Of a stretch of DNA of 64,000 bases, positions 43,077 through 52,480 are shown piece after piece. The notes beneath the pieces are model-generated. The model ran no database searches and was not told the DNA's origin. It worked only from the letters and a program-made list of their open reading frames with translations. The DNA comes from CCMP332 sp040218795 (GTDB lineage: Bacteria; Bacteroidota; Bacteroidia; Cytophagales; CCMP332), in NCBI GenBank assembly GCA_040218795.1, contig JAVJQT010000011.1, positions 35,907 through 99,906 on the forward strand, written 5' to 3'. The position numbers were made by a program, and so were the translations under genes. The first letter of the stretch is position 1. Each line of letters opens with the position of its first letter.

Positions 43077-43628
43077 ATGCTAAAGAAAATATTAATTGGA
43101 ATTGGAATCCTTGTTGGGGTTTTCATCCTCTGGTCAGTTTACGGTTTATTTATTGCCACGCCTGTCAGTCCACCGGCCACGGCCACTTATAACCAGGACG
43201 GTTTGGAAATTACCATCGAATACAGTCAGCCCTCCAAAAAAGGCAGATTAATTTTCGGATCCGAGGAAGACGGTGCTTTACAGCCTTATGGCAAATATTG
43301 GAGACTGGGAGCCAATGCGGCTACCGAAATTACCATTAACAAGGATGTTTTATTTGCCGGTGAGCCATTAGAAGCGGGTACATATCGTATGTATGCGGTT
43401 CCAGGACCCGATGTGTTTAAAGTCACTTTGAATTCTGAAACCGATGTATTTTTTGGTGTATCGGAGCCCGATCCCGAATTGGATATTCTCACCGTAGATG
43501 CGCCGGTTGAAAAACCTTCATCTGAAGTGGAGACCTTTACCATAGGATTTAGTCCTAATGATGAAGGCGTCACAATCGACTTTGTATGGGTTCAAAGCAA
43601 GTTTACTGTTCCTGTCACAGTACAATAG
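43077..43628 (+). CDS. DUF2911 membrane-anchored protein
   Basis: This 183-residue protein has one N-terminal membrane helix ('ILIGIGILVGVFILWSVYGL') and a DUF2911 domain ('IEYSQPSKKGRLIFG', 'LQPYGKYWRLGANAATEITI', 'FAGEPLEAGTYRMYAVPG'). The domain forms a beta-rich periplasmic unit common in Bacteroidota; its function is unknown. It follows the PIF1-like helicase by 21 bp and ends at a strong terminator. Confidence 0.9.
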   Translation: MLKKILIGIGILVGVFILWSVYGLFIATPVSPPATATYNQDGLEITIEYSQPSKKGRLIFGSEEDGALQPYGKYWRLGANAATEITINKDVLFAGEPLEAGTYRMYAVPGPDVFKVTLNSETDVFFGVSEPDPELDILTVDAPVEKPSSEVETFTIGFSPNDEGVTIDFVWVQSKFTVPVTVQ

Positions 43629-43668
43629 AAGGCTTTATCCCAATATAATTGGGCATTTGATGAACTAA

Positions 43669-43698
43669 AGGGTAAAGTTTGGCTTTACCCTATTTTTT
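43669..43698 (+). terminator. intrinsic terminator after the DUF2911 gene
   Basis: agggtaaag (43669-43677) pairs perfectly with ctttaccct (43683-43691) around a 5-base loop, followed by a and six T. The stop codon of the convergent histidine kinase gene lies inside this structure, so the same hairpin may also slow transcription from the other side. Confidence 0.85.
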
Positions 43699-44751
43699 CC
43701 AGGTAAAAATAAATTCCGAACCCTCCCCGGGTGAAGAGTTCAATTTAATATTCCCCATATTTTGTTTTACCAGTTTCTTGACGATCGCTAAACCGATTCC
43801 ACTGCTATCTTTTCTTGAAGTGCTGTGAGCCTTGCTGAATATATCGAATATGGTTTTGTGGTATTTTTCATCTATTCCGGGGCCATCGTCTTTTACGCTT
43901 ATTTCTATTTCATCGATGGTGCTTTTTGAACTCAGCACTACCCTGCCCTTATTCTTGTCATGATATTTAATCGCATTTCCGATCAAATTGGAAAGCACCT
44001 GAAACATCTGTGTTCTGTTGGAATGCAATTCCAGATTTTCACATTGGTTAACTATCTCAAAGTTCTTTTTTACGTGCAGGCTTTCTATGACCTCAGCGAT
44101 TAAATCGTTCAAATGGTATTTACTCAATTTTATTTCCGAATGACCGGCCCTTGAATAACTGAGTATGGCATTTATCAGCTCATTCATTCTACGTGTTGTC
44201 TTTTCAATCAAATTGATCAAATTCCTTCCCTCTATATCTACTGGTTTAAATTGATTCTTTTGCAACAATTCAATCAGGCCTAATATAGAATTGATGGGCG
44301 ATTTGAGATCATGCGAAATGATATGGGCAAATTGATCCAATTCCTGATTTCTGGCTTGCAATTCAGTATTGAGCACCTCCAGTTTATTTTGAATTTGGAT
44401 GAGGTCACTAATGTCTCTTATGATAGCAATAAAGCGTTTTTGGCCATTTTCTCTCGTAGATGAAAGTGATATATCTATTGAAAATTCATTGCCTTTTTTG
44501 TCCACGGCATAGAGTTTCCGACCTGTCCCCATCCTTCTTGAGACCGGATTTTGGGTATAGCCTTTAAATAGTTTTTTATGAGATTTATGAAAACGCTGTG
44601 GTATGAGGATATTCAAATCCTTTCCAATCACTTCTTCTTTTTTATAAAGAAACAGGTCTTCAACTGAAGCAGACACTTCAACTATTTTAGCATTTTCATC
44701 ACAGATGACGATGACGTCGCTCAGTACATCCAGCAATCTCGAGGATTCCAT
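43690..44751 (-). CDS. PAS-domain sensor histidine kinase
   Basis: This 353-residue kinase has a PAS domain (residues ~5-115), a short coiled coil, a HisKA helix with phospho-acceptor His147 ('FAHIISHDLKSPINSILGLI') and a HATPase domain with N box 'NLIGNAIKYHDKN', G1 'DDGPGIDEKY' and G2 'SSGIGLAIVKKLV'. It has no membrane segment, so it should act in the cytoplasm and sense through the PAS pocket. No response regulator is encoded next to it; its partner is elsewhere. It is divergent from the flotillin gene. Confidence 0.93.
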   Translation of the reverse strand: MESSRLLDVLSDVIVICDENAKIVEVSASVEDLFLYKKEEVIGKDLNILIPQRFHKSHKKLFKGYTQNPVSRRMGTGRKLYAVDKKGNEFSIDISLSSTRENGQKRFIAIIRDISDLIQIQNKLEVLNTELQARNQELDQFAHIISHDLKSPINSILGLIELLQKNQFKPVDIEGRNLINLIEKTTRRMNELINAILSYSRAGHSEIKLSKYHLNDLIAEVIESLHVKKNFEIVNQCENLELHSNRTQMFQVLSNLIGNAIKYHDKNKGRVVLSSKSTIDEIEISVKDDGPGIDEKYHKTIFDIFSKAHSTSRKDSSGIGLAIVKKLVKQNMGNIKLNSSPGEGSEFIFTWKK

Positions 44752-45092
44752 ATTTTTTAATTAAGCATTCAGGCATTCATTTTATCGATAATTGAGGAAA
44801 AGATTTCCCCGCGTTTTCAAAATTTATCTTTTAAAAGCATTATCGAATCTTCTTAAGCTTTAAATGCATATTGCAGTTTCCCTAAACAAATTTTAATGAT
44901 CCTAATCAGGGCTTTAGGTGATTTTTTGAGTTGATCCAATGAAATATATTATTATCAAGACCAGTTAAAATCAAATCTGTTCATTTTAAAAGGCCAGGAT
45001 AGAAAAATTTCAGTCTAATTCAGATTCGCCAATAAAATCAAGTGGAATAAATGTAACTTTCGCTTTTATTGCTCAAACAATCCTGTTAACAA
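44752..45092. other. 341-bp divergent intergenic region
   Basis: This region must hold the promoters of the histidine kinase (left) and FloA (right). A TAnnTTTG-like 'taactttc' lies near 45053-45060. No ORF, RNA gene or clear hairpin is visible. Confidence 0.4.
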
Positions 45093-45998
45093 ATGGTATA
45101 TCAAGAAATGATTTTTGCAGGATTGCTTCTGGCCTCCATTTGGCTACTATTTTATCTTTTACCATTTAATATCTGGATCACGGCTGTTTTCTCTGGCGTA
45201 AAAATTCGACTTTTGGATCTGGCATTTATGCGTTTCAGAAAAGTGCCGCCAAATCTTATTGCCCGATCTCTGATTCTTGGTCAAAAAGCGGGTTTAAAAG
45301 ACATCAATTCAAACCTTTTGGAAACACATTATCTCGCCAAAGGCAATGTGATAAATGTTATTAAAGCCATGATTGTTGCCGATAAGGCCAATCTTGAATT
45401 GAGCTTTGCCAATGCCTGCTCAATAGATCTGGCAGGAAGGAATGTACTTGAGGCCGTGCAAATATCCGTAACACCCTATATCATCGTGGTGCCATCTATA
45501 ATGGCTGTTTCCAATGATGGCATTCAGTTAATCGCAGATGTACGTGTAACCGTTCGCACCAATATAAAACAGCTGGTTGGTGGTGCCGGCGAAGAAACGA
45601 TCAAAGCACGGGTGGGTCAGGGAATAATATCGAGTATTGGCTCGGCCCCTAGTTATCTGCAAGTCCTCGAAGAACCCGGTAAAATATCAAAATTAGTTTT
45701 ATCACATGGTCTGGATTCGGGTACCGCTTTTGAAATCCTGTCCATCGATATAGCCGATATTAATATCGGAAAAAATATTGGTGCCAAATTGCAAATTGAT
45801 CAGGCCATGGCAGACCTGGAAATAGCAAAAGCAAAAGCAGAAAAACGAAGAGCCCAGGCCGTTGCCCTTGAACAGGAGATGATGGCTAAAATTGAGGAAT
45901 CAAGAGCCAAAGTGATACAATCGGAAGCCGAAATTCCTTCGGCCCTATCTGAAGCTTTTACAAAGGGTTATCTCTTTCCCTGGAGCATGAAAAAATAA
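45093..45998 (+). CDS. floA: flotillin-like protein FloA
   Basis: This 301-residue protein aligns by eye with Bacillus FloA/YqfA along nearly its full length: an N-terminal membrane hairpin ('IFAGLLLASIWLLFYLLPF'), the SPFH-type region ('LETHYLAKGNVINVIKAMIV', 'QLVGGAGEETIKARVGQGII', 'HGLDSGTAFEILSIDIADIN') and a C-terminal coiled coil rich in Ala and Glu ('AKAKAEKRRAQAVALEQEMM'). FloA organises membrane microdomains and influences protease and secretion complexes. The usual NfeD partner is not adjacent. The C-terminus is shorter than in Bacillus. Confidence 0.95.
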   Translation: MVYQEMIFAGLLLASIWLLFYLLPFNIWITAVFSGVKIRLLDLAFMRFRKVPPNLIARSLILGQKAGLKDINSNLLETHYLAKGNVINVIKAMIVADKANLELSFANACSIDLAGRNVLEAVQISVTPYIIVVPSIMAVSNDGIQLIADVRVTVRTNIKQLVGGAGEETIKARVGQGIISSIGSAPSYLQVLEEPGKISKLVLSHGLDSGTAFEILSIDIADINIGKNIGAKLQIDQAMADLEIAKAKAEKRRAQAVALEQEMMAKIEESRAKVIQSEAEIPSALSEAFTKGYLFPWSMKK

Positions 45999-46053
45999 GC
46001 ATTTGGGAATTTCAAACCATTAATAAATATGCCATCAATTGATTGGGCTGCTT

Positions 46054-46917
46054 TTACCTTTTAAAAACCCTAACCCAATCCACCAGCATTTCAGAGGAGT
46101 CTGCATAATTCGCGGAATTGCGATCGAAAAAGAAAAATCCACCTACAGCGGTATTTAAAACAATTTTTTGATCTGAACCATAGAAATTCCCGATGTTATT
46201 ATTGGAATTAGCAGCATAACTGTAAAGCAGGGAATCATCAAATAAAATATCGATGGAATCGGCTTTCCAGATCATTTCATAGCTATGAAAGTCTGCCGTT
46301 AAATCAGGACCGGGAATATGCTCTAAATCGTTATTGCTATTGATATTGATGTCGGTTTCTGTACCATAAAAAATATTGGTTTGAAACATATAAGGCTCAC
46401 CGCCCCTCGCTTCCAGAATGTCAATCTCTCCCTTTGTGGGCCAGGGATCGCCATAAGTCCAAAAGGCCGGCCACATGCCATGGCCCTGTGGTAGCTTAAT
46501 GCTCGCAACAAAACGGTACTCCCTTTCGCCTTCATTATCGGATGGACTAAAAAGGGTTTTGGATTCTATACGGCCCGATACGTATTCAAATTGTTTGGAA
46601 TTATTACTCCAGGGATGTTCAAAACCCGTAATGGCCTCGCGTTTGCTTTTGATGCTCAGTTTGCCATCGGCTATGCTCAATTGTTCTTCGCGGTACAATT
46701 GTATCTCTTCATTAAAGGCCCCGCCTTCCCAGATATTCCATTTGACAAGATTATTTTCAAAATCTTCTTCAAAAATCAAGTCCCAACTTGTTTCTGTACT
46801 GTCATTTTCTGTAATGGGCTCAACAGCAGCAGGCACAGTTTCATCATCCGAACAGGCCATATTCAGGGTCAGGAAAAAGACTAAAAAAATGTATTCCTTG
46901 AAAAGAGAATATTTCAT
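46054..46917 (-). CDS. GH16 family beta-glucanase-type lipoprotein
   Basis: This 287-residue protein starts with a lipoprotein signal (Cys22 after 'FFLTLNMA') and a short Glu/Thr-rich linker. It then has the GH16 jelly-roll with catalytic Glu164-x-Asp166-x-x-Glu169 ('KGEIDILEARGG'), 'YVSGRIESK', 'GHGMWPAFWTYGDPWP' and 'IVLNTAVGG'. GH16 enzymes cut beta-1,3/1,4-glucans, agar, porphyran or related polysaccharides; the pattern resembles the laminarinase/glucanase branch, but the substrate cannot be fixed. It stands alone, without a polysaccharide locus around it. Confidence 0.92.
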   Translation of the reverse strand: MKYSLFKEYIFLVFFLTLNMACSDDETVPAAVEPITENDSTETSWDLIFEEDFENNLVKWNIWEGGAFNEEIQLYREEQLSIADGKLSIKSKREAITGFEHPWSNNSKQFEYVSGRIESKTLFSPSDNEGEREYRFVASIKLPQGHGMWPAFWTYGDPWPTKGEIDILEARGGEPYMFQTNIFYGTETDININSNNDLEHIPGPDLTADFHSYEMIWKADSIDILFDDSLLYSYAANSNNNIGNFYGSDQKIVLNTAVGGFFFFDRNSANYADSSEMLVDWVRVFKR

Positions 46918-46996
46918 GAATCAAAGAAACAATTTTATAGTAAATTATTTTGGTAATTTGATGCTGTCATATTTTTCCCATTAAAAACAATAACAA

Positions 46997-47161
46997 ATGA
47001 GTATTCTTAGAATTATTTTTGCCATTTTACTACCGCCTTTGGGTGTTTTCCTAACAGTCGGAATCAGAGGCGCATTTTGGCTCAATATATTGCTAACCTT
47101 GCTCGGTTTTCTTCCCGGCATCATCCATGCCGTGTGGGTTATTGCTAAACACGACAAATAG
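46997..47161 (+). CDS. Pmp3/YqaE-family small membrane protein
   Basis: A 54-residue frame with two hydrophobic segments: 'MSILRIIFAILLPPLGVFLT' and 'FWLNILLTLLGFLPGIIHAV', ending in charged residues. The LLPPLGVFL and LTLLG-PGIIHA motifs are those of the Pmp3 (UPF0057) family, small membrane proteins linked to salt or membrane-potential stress. The next gene starts three bases after its stop codon, so the two are probably co-transcribed. Confidence 0.9.
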   Translation: MSILRIIFAILLPPLGVFLTVGIRGAFWLNILLTLLGFLPGIIHAVWVIAKHDK

Positions 47162-47164
47162 CTT

Positions 47165-48214
47165 GTGATAATTTCTCTGAGTCTTTTTACTCTTTTATTA
47201 ACATTAACCAGCCTGGCTTCTCTTATTCGAAGAGATGAATGGTGGATCCGCATTTTTGATTTTCCGCGATTACAACTGAGTATTCTGATTATACTAGCAA
47301 TAATTATTAGTCTATTGTTATTAAATTTTTCAGAATTTGGGCATTTTCTGATATTCCTGGTCTTATTGGGAAATCTGATATTTCAAGGCTGGAAGATTTA
47401 CCCCTATACTATATTCGCGCCAATTACAGTTAAAAAGTTTCGTGGTCCCGCTACTGATAATGCCATATCTATATTGGTAAGTAATGTCTTAACACCAAAT
47501 CGAAAAGTTGATTTACTGCTAAAACAAATCCGAAAGTACCAGCCGGATCTTGTATTGACCCTGGAATCTGACAAGTGGTGGCAGGAAAAACTATCCGTGC
47601 TCAGCGAAAGCTATCCTTATCGAATAAATGTGCCTTTAGATAATCTATATGGCATGCATTTATTTTCAAAACTGAGTCTTGAAGAGCAACAGGTAAATTA
47701 TCTAATTAAACCGGACATTCCTTCAATTGAGGCGCTTATAAAGTTGAGATCGGGCAAATTGATTAAGATTTATTGTCTTCACCCCGAACCGCCCAGTCCT
47801 ACAGAAAATGACGCTTCCACTGAACGCGATGCTGAAATTTTGCTTACGGCTAAAAAAATGAATGCTCAAAATTACCCCGGTCTGGTATTTGGGGATTTGA
47901 ATGATGTAGCCTGGTCTAAAACCACTACTTTGTTTCAAAAAACATCACATCTGATGGATCCTCGTAAAGGAAGAGGTTTTTATAGTACATACAATGCAAA
48001 ATATCCGTTTTTACGCTGGCCTCTTGATCACATTTTTCATTCATCAGAATTTCAGTTGGTTCAAATAAAACGTTTATCCAATATTGGTTCTGATCATTTT
48101 CCGCTCTTCACTAAACTTCAATTAAGCGATAATGATCAGGAAGGTATGCAAGCCACAAAAAAAGAAAAAGAACGCGCAGATGATAAAATTGCCAAAGTAG
48201 ATTCAAATCAGTAG
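47165..48214 (+). CDS. membrane-anchored endonuclease/exonuclease/phosphatase-family protein
   Basis: This 349-residue protein starts at a GTG three bases after the Pmp3 stop codon. It has two or three N-terminal membrane helices ('LFTLLLTLTSLASLI', 'LSILIILAIIISLLLL', 'FGHFLIFLVLLGNLIF') and an EEP-fold domain ('ISILVSNVLTPNRK', 'YQPDLVLTLESDKWW', 'GLVFGDLNDVAWSKTT', 'RWPLDHIFHS', 'SNIGSDHFPLFTKL'). The Asn/Glu/Asp-Asn/His-Asp-His motifs appear intact, so it should be an active phosphodiesterase. Members of this group act on lipids or nucleic acids; the substrate is unknown. Confidence 0.88.
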   Translation: MIISLSLFTLLLTLTSLASLIRRDEWWIRIFDFPRLQLSILIILAIIISLLLLNFSEFGHFLIFLVLLGNLIFQGWKIYPYTIFAPITVKKFRGPATDNAISILVSNVLTPNRKVDLLLKQIRKYQPDLVLTLESDKWWQEKLSVLSESYPYRINVPLDNLYGMHLFSKLSLEEQQVNYLIKPDIPSIEALIKLRSGKLIKIYCLHPEPPSPTENDASTERDAEILLTAKKMNAQNYPGLVFGDLNDVAWSKTTTLFQKTSHLMDPRKGRGFYSTYNAKYPFLRWPLDHIFHSSEFQLVQIKRLSNIGSDHFPLFTKLQLSDNDQEGMQATKKEKERADDKIAKVDSNQ

Positions 48215-48313
48215 CAGTTAAGAATTTATTGGCAATAATTTGATCCAACTGAATTATGATAATTAGCCTAATACTCAAATACGATTAAGGGTCAAAAAAG
48301 GAATAACAATCTT

Positions 48314-50497
48314 TTAAACATTCTGGGTTAAAGCAAGATCCAAGGCCTCCTGCATAGGCATATCTTTTAATCGGATTCCCGTCAGCCGACGGATGGCATT
48401 GCCAATTGCAGCGCCGATTGGTCCCAGAGGGGGCTCTCCCACCGGCAAGGGAATATCTGCACCTTCAATTAAATGAACATCGATTTCTTTTGGTGCATGC
48501 TTTATTCGAATCATTTCATAGGGTCCGTATATGGTCGGTTTTAACTCTCCTTCTTCAAGTGTCATTTTTTCAAACATGGCTGCACTCATACCCATTATTA
48601 TTGCCCCTTCGCATTGCGCTCTTACCTGACCCGGATTGATGACCATACCACAGTCAAAGGCACAAGTCACTTTATGAACTACAATACGGCCATTTTCTAT
48701 GCTGACTTCAGCCACATGTGCTGCAATGGAGTTCGCATCCATGGAAACTGCAAAACCCTTGGCTCTTTCATTTTTTAGCTCCTCGGAATAATTCCCCTTT
48801 TCTGAAGCGAGTTGAATCACCTTTTTTAGTCGCTTCCCATTGCCTTCATCACTGATCATCCTCAATCTGAAATCAATAGGGTTTTTATCCGCTTTTATAG
48901 CCAGTTCATCTACAAAACTTTCAATTGCAAAGGTATTGGCCAGTAAACCAAGCGCTCGCCACCAGCTGGTTGCAAATGGCAGTGTGGTATGCCACTGGAC
49001 TGCTCTGCGATTAGGAATAAGGTCATACATGATTTTGGCCCCTCTTCCCGCACCGAGGTCCATGCCCACTATGGTTTTTACAATTGGTGCTTGTACAGCA
49101 GAATTTATACTTACATCACCACTTGCATAATGATGCTCTAAACTATTGATATACTCGTTTTTATCTAATGTGCCTTTTAATATATGATGTGTAGGTGGGC
49201 GGAACATATCGTTCTGAAATTCTTCTTTTCTGGTGAAAATATATTTTACTGGTCTTCCCACTTCTTTGGACATTAAAACTGCCTGGATGGCATGTTTGGT
49301 ATCTAATCTCCGGCCAAATCCACCGCCCAAATGTGTCGGAATAACATTGACATCTTCCAATTCCATGTCAAGAGCTTTGGCAATTTGTTTTTGTGTGATA
49401 CCAATCGCCTGTGTAGAGAGTATTACAGTGACTTTGCCATTATTATAGTCTGCCACTGCCCCATTGGGCTCAATTTGAGCATGTGCGCCTATCGGACTGC
49501 TAAATTCCATCTCCAGTACTTCTTCGCTTTCAGAGTCAAGTTCACTTCCTTCTTTCTGGGAAATAAATTTTTCTCCTTTGCCCACTTTAAGGGTATTCCT
49601 CAACTCTTCTTCGCTCCATTTTTTTGATACTTCCCATTCCACATCTATGCTGTCTTTTGCGGCCAGTGCTTCTGCAAATGTTTTGGCTACCAGGCCTATC
49701 CAGTCATCGATTTGAACAATTTTGACTACCCCGGGCATGGAAGCGGCTTTTTTACTATCGGCCTTCTTGAATTTTGCTCCTACAATACCCGGTCTGATTA
49801 CCGATGCGTATAACATATCGGGCATTTCGGCATCTAGGCCATAAAGAGGAGCTCCAAATACTTTTTCCTTTAAATCCACGCGAGGCATGGCCTTACCAAC
49901 GTATTTGAACCCTTTTGTTCTTGGTTTTGGAATAGTATCGGGTACATTCCATTCCTTAACATCAGCTGCAGCTTCTGCATAGCTTAAAGAAGAGGCATTG
50001 CCATAAATGATTCCTTCTTTGGTCTTTAGTGTATTTACTTCAACTGCGAGTTTAGACGCAGCTTCATTTTTTAGCATTTCCCGCATAGTGGCTGCCAGTT
50101 CCCTCAATGGTTGCCAAAGTGAAGCAACAGAAAGGCTTCCACCTGTTGCAAGGGCATCAATAATACCGGTTTCAGTTGCGGCTGCCCTGACTTCAATCTG
50201 ATCAGGCCGTAAATCCATTTCATCGGCGATCATTTGGGTAAAGGCAGTAAAAATTCCCTGGCCCATTTCCACTTTTGGAGAGTGAAATACTATTTTGTTT
50301 TCCTTTGTTAATTCGAACCATAATGCGGCTTCGCTGCCTCTGCCTTTATAGGAAGGTACTTTTGATTCCAAACTTTCAATCAAACTTCTTCTCAGGGGAT
50401 TTCTTGCCACATAAGTACCCAAAGCAATAATACCCAAACTGCCCAGTCCCGTTCTGACTAAAAATTTTCGTCTGGAGAACTTTTTTGATTTCCCCAT
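48314..50497 (-). CDS. molybdopterin-binding subunit of a xanthine-oxidase-family dehydrogenase (IorB-like)
   Basis: This 727-residue protein has a twin-arginine signal ('KKFSRRKFLVRTGLGSLGII', Arg9-Arg10) and aldehyde-oxidase/molybdenum domains ('MGQGIFTAFTQMIADEMDL', 'HLGGGFGRRLDTKHAIQAVL', 'GEPPLGPIGAAIGNAIRRLT'). It resembles isoquinoline 1-oxidoreductase subunit beta and related molybdenum hydroxylases that act in the periplasm. It follows the 2Fe-2S subunit with a 1-bp gap, itself 6 bp after a cytochrome c. The real substrate, an N-heterocycle or aldehyde, is not known. Confidence 0.9.
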   Translation of the reverse strand: MGKSKKFSRRKFLVRTGLGSLGIIALGTYVARNPLRRSLIESLESKVPSYKGRGSEAALWFELTKENKIVFHSPKVEMGQGIFTAFTQMIADEMDLRPDQIEVRAAATETGIIDALATGGSLSVASLWQPLRELAATMREMLKNEAASKLAVEVNTLKTKEGIIYGNASSLSYAEAAADVKEWNVPDTIPKPRTKGFKYVGKAMPRVDLKEKVFGAPLYGLDAEMPDMLYASVIRPGIVGAKFKKADSKKAASMPGVVKIVQIDDWIGLVAKTFAEALAAKDSIDVEWEVSKKWSEEELRNTLKVGKGEKFISQKEGSELDSESEEVLEMEFSSPIGAHAQIEPNGAVADYNNGKVTVILSTQAIGITQKQIAKALDMELEDVNVIPTHLGGGFGRRLDTKHAIQAVLMSKEVGRPVKYIFTRKEEFQNDMFRPPTHHILKGTLDKNEYINSLEHHYASGDVSINSAVQAPIVKTIVGMDLGAGRGAKIMYDLIPNRRAVQWHTTLPFATSWWRALGLLANTFAIESFVDELAIKADKNPIDFRLRMISDEGNGKRLKKVIQLASEKGNYSEELKNERAKGFAVSMDANSIAAHVAEVSIENGRIVVHKVTCAFDCGMVINPGQVRAQCEGAIIMGMSAAMFEKMTLEEGELKPTIYGPYEMIRIKHAPKEIDVHLIEGADIPLPVGEPPLGPIGAAIGNAIRRLTGIRLKDMPMQEALDLALTQNV

Positions 50498-50498
50498 C

Positions 50499-50975
50499 TT
50501 ATTCTAAATTCATTTTTGAATCTTCCATGATTTCGGCAGCACGTTTTATCGCTTTTCTCATTCTGAAATAAGTGCCGCACCTGCAGATATTGATAATATT
50601 ATTGTCGATATCCTCGTCTGAAGGATTGGGATTCTTATTTAATAAAGCTGCACAGGCCATCATAAATCCAGGTTGGCAATAGCCGCATTGGGGTACTATC
50701 TCTTCTATCCAGGCTTTTTGAACCGGATGTGGATTTTCCTCATTGCCAAGACCTTCAATGGTCTTTATATTTTTTCCCTGCGCATATTTCACTGCAAAAG
50801 AGCAGGATCTTACCGCTTCTCCATCCACATGCAAAGTGCAAGCGCCGCAAGCCGCTTTTCCACAACCAAATTTGGTTCCTTTTAAATTGAGAACATCCCT
50901 GACAACCCAAAGCAAGGGAGTGTATTCATCTACATCTACTTCTGCTTCTTTGCCATTGATATTGAATGTTATCAT
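50499..50975 (-). CDS. [2Fe-2S] subunit of the molybdenum dehydrogenase (IorA-like)
   Basis: This 158-residue protein binds two 2Fe-2S clusters. The plant-type set is Cys38, Cys43, Cys46 and Cys58 ('KFGCGKAACGACTLHVDG'); the second set is Cys97-Cys100 ('VPQCGYCQPGF') and Cys131/Cys133 ('INICRCGTY'). It relays electrons from the molybdenum subunit. It lacks its own signal peptide and should be exported bound to the Tat-signal-bearing partner, as in related enzymes. It lies between the cytochrome c and IorB-like genes. Confidence 0.93.
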   Translation of the reverse strand: MITFNINGKEAEVDVDEYTPLLWVVRDVLNLKGTKFGCGKAACGACTLHVDGEAVRSCSFAVKYAQGKNIKTIEGLGNEENPHPVQKAWIEEIVPQCGYCQPGFMMACAALLNKNPNPSDEDIDNNIINICRCGTYFRMRKAIKRAAEIMEDSKMNLE

Positions 50976-50981
50976 GCTTTG

Positions 50982-51599
50982 CTAATTTTTGTTTTCAGGA
51001 ATAATGGCACCGGATTCTATCCATTTTTTAACCGCAGAAATAAATTTGTCTTTTGGCACCGGAGGTGTTTCACGAGTTTGGCCATTTAAATCCTTTCCGG
51101 GTTCCCAGGCCCACATAACCAATTCGTGTTCTGTCAGATGATGCATCAGTTCTTCATGACTTCTATTGCCATTTTTTTGAGGATCCAGGATTGATTTTGC
51201 GATTTCAATTCGGGACAAACCCTCCCATTGCATGTTATGTGGAGCCAAAGCCCAATGCGGCGCTCCCGGTACACCTGAAAAGTCATTATTCGAAGCCTGA
51301 TGACAGGTATTGCAATTGGTAGCAGCTTCTATATTATTTCTTGTGATATCAAATCGATGCGGATGGCTGTCTTCTCCTTGTTTAGGAACATTATCAGAGG
51401 GATGACAATTGATACAGCGTTGATGCGTCAGCACATCCATCACCGTATTGAAAAGAATGGCATTCTCATCGCTTTCGCTTAGGGAAGATTCTTTTATATC
51501 TGTTTCAGAAAGCTGTTCCTTGCTAAGCACTACTGAGCCAAAGACCAGGAAGGAGACAAAAGCAAAGATTAATAGCGGTAATGATAGCTTTCTGAACAT
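50982..51599 (-). CDS. di-heme c-type cytochrome subunit
   Basis: This 205-residue protein has an N-terminal signal or anchor ('LSLPLLIFAFVSFLVFGSVV') and two CxxCH heme motifs: Cys62-Ile-Asn-Cys65-His66 and Cys96-Asn-Thr-Cys99-His100. It probably takes electrons from the molybdenum enzyme in the periplasm. It is the first gene of the three-gene operon, ahead of the two enzyme subunits by 6 bp. The C-terminal half ('HWALAPHNMQWEGLSRIEIA') is typical of the cytochromes associated with such dehydrogenases in Bacteroidota. Confidence 0.87.
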   Translation of the reverse strand: MFRKLSLPLLIFAFVSFLVFGSVVLSKEQLSETDIKESSLSESDENAILFNTVMDVLTHQRCINCHPSDNVPKQGEDSHPHRFDITRNNIEAATNCNTCHQASNNDFSGVPGAPHWALAPHNMQWEGLSRIEIAKSILDPQKNGNRSHEELMHHLTEHELVMWAWEPGKDLNGQTRETPPVPKDKFISAVKKWIESGAIIPENKN

Positions 51600-51748
51600 A
51601 TGAAAGGTTTAATTCCCATTTAATTGACAATTGGAATAAGCTTCATCACACAAATTACATATTTTGGAATTTTTACAAAGAAAATAAATCGATTATCGAT
51701 CTTTTTAATAAAGGAAGTTTTAACACTTTGATCAAAATCGATGAAAGT

Positions 51749-52402
51749 TTAATATTTCAAAACCCAGAGACCGCTTCCGTACTGGCTGTAGTCCGTTAAT
51801 GCAGCTTCTGCTTCATCCCAGGTATCAAAATTGGCTGGAGAAACGGCGAAATAGGTATGTTTATCATCCTTGGTTTGAAGTATATTTACGTTTATTTTCT
51901 CTTTGGCGAGTTTTTTGGCAAAGTCCATGGCCAGATCATCATCAATACTACTGGATAGCACGACGTAATAACGGCCAGTGGCCCTGCTAAGCATATCGAT
52001 TGTTCCGGGTTTCGCCGCCTCTATGGCCGCCAATTCCGCCAGTTTAGCATCGATTAAAGCAATCTGATCTTGAGGATATTCTTGTTCAGGATACATAGAT
52101 AACGCTTCAGAATAAATGGATTTAGCGTTCTCCCAGTTTTCAGCCTGAAACTCCGAATCGGCCTTTTGTATAAAGTCGTCGTATTTAGCCTGTTTGGCTT
52201 CTTCAGCTTCTCTGGCCTTTTTTTCAGCTTCTTCCCTGGCCAATTGCTCCAGACGTGCTTTTTCCTTGGCTTCCTGCTCTGGAATATACATAAACCAGTA
52301 CCACGCTGCACCGGCTCCGGCCAGTACAATGACCAGAATTACGATAATCAAAACGACCTTCCCACTTTTATTTGATTGCTTATTCATATGGCTATTACGC
52401 AT
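51749..52402 (-). CDS. membrane-anchored SPOR-like protein
   Basis: This 217-residue protein has one N-terminal membrane helix ('VVLIIVILVIVLAGAGAAWY'), a long Glu/Lys/Ala-rich coiled coil (residues ~40-80), a TPR-like segment ('DFIQKADSEFQAENWENAKS') and a C-terminal SPOR-like domain ('YYVVLSSSIDDDLAMDFAKK' ... 'ALTDYSQYGSGLWVLKY'). SPOR domains bind denuded glycan strands at the division site. A start at the sixth codon (MNKQSNK) is equally plausible. It appears to be a single-gene unit. Confidence 0.8.
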   Translation of the reverse strand: MRNSHMNKQSNKSGKVVLIIVILVIVLAGAGAAWYWFMYIPEQEAKEKARLEQLAREEAEKKAREAEEAKQAKYDDFIQKADSEFQAENWENAKSIYSEALSMYPEQEYPQDQIALIDAKLAELAAIEAAKPGTIDMLSRATGRYYVVLSSSIDDDLAMDFAKKLAKEKINVNILQTKDDKHTYFAVSPANFDTWDEAEAALTDYSQYGSGLWVLKY

Positions 52403-52480
52403 TAATAGAGTTTAAAGTTAAGAAAAGGAGTATTAACCTAAATGCAATGCTTTAGAAATAATTAAATTGCAAATGCTAGA

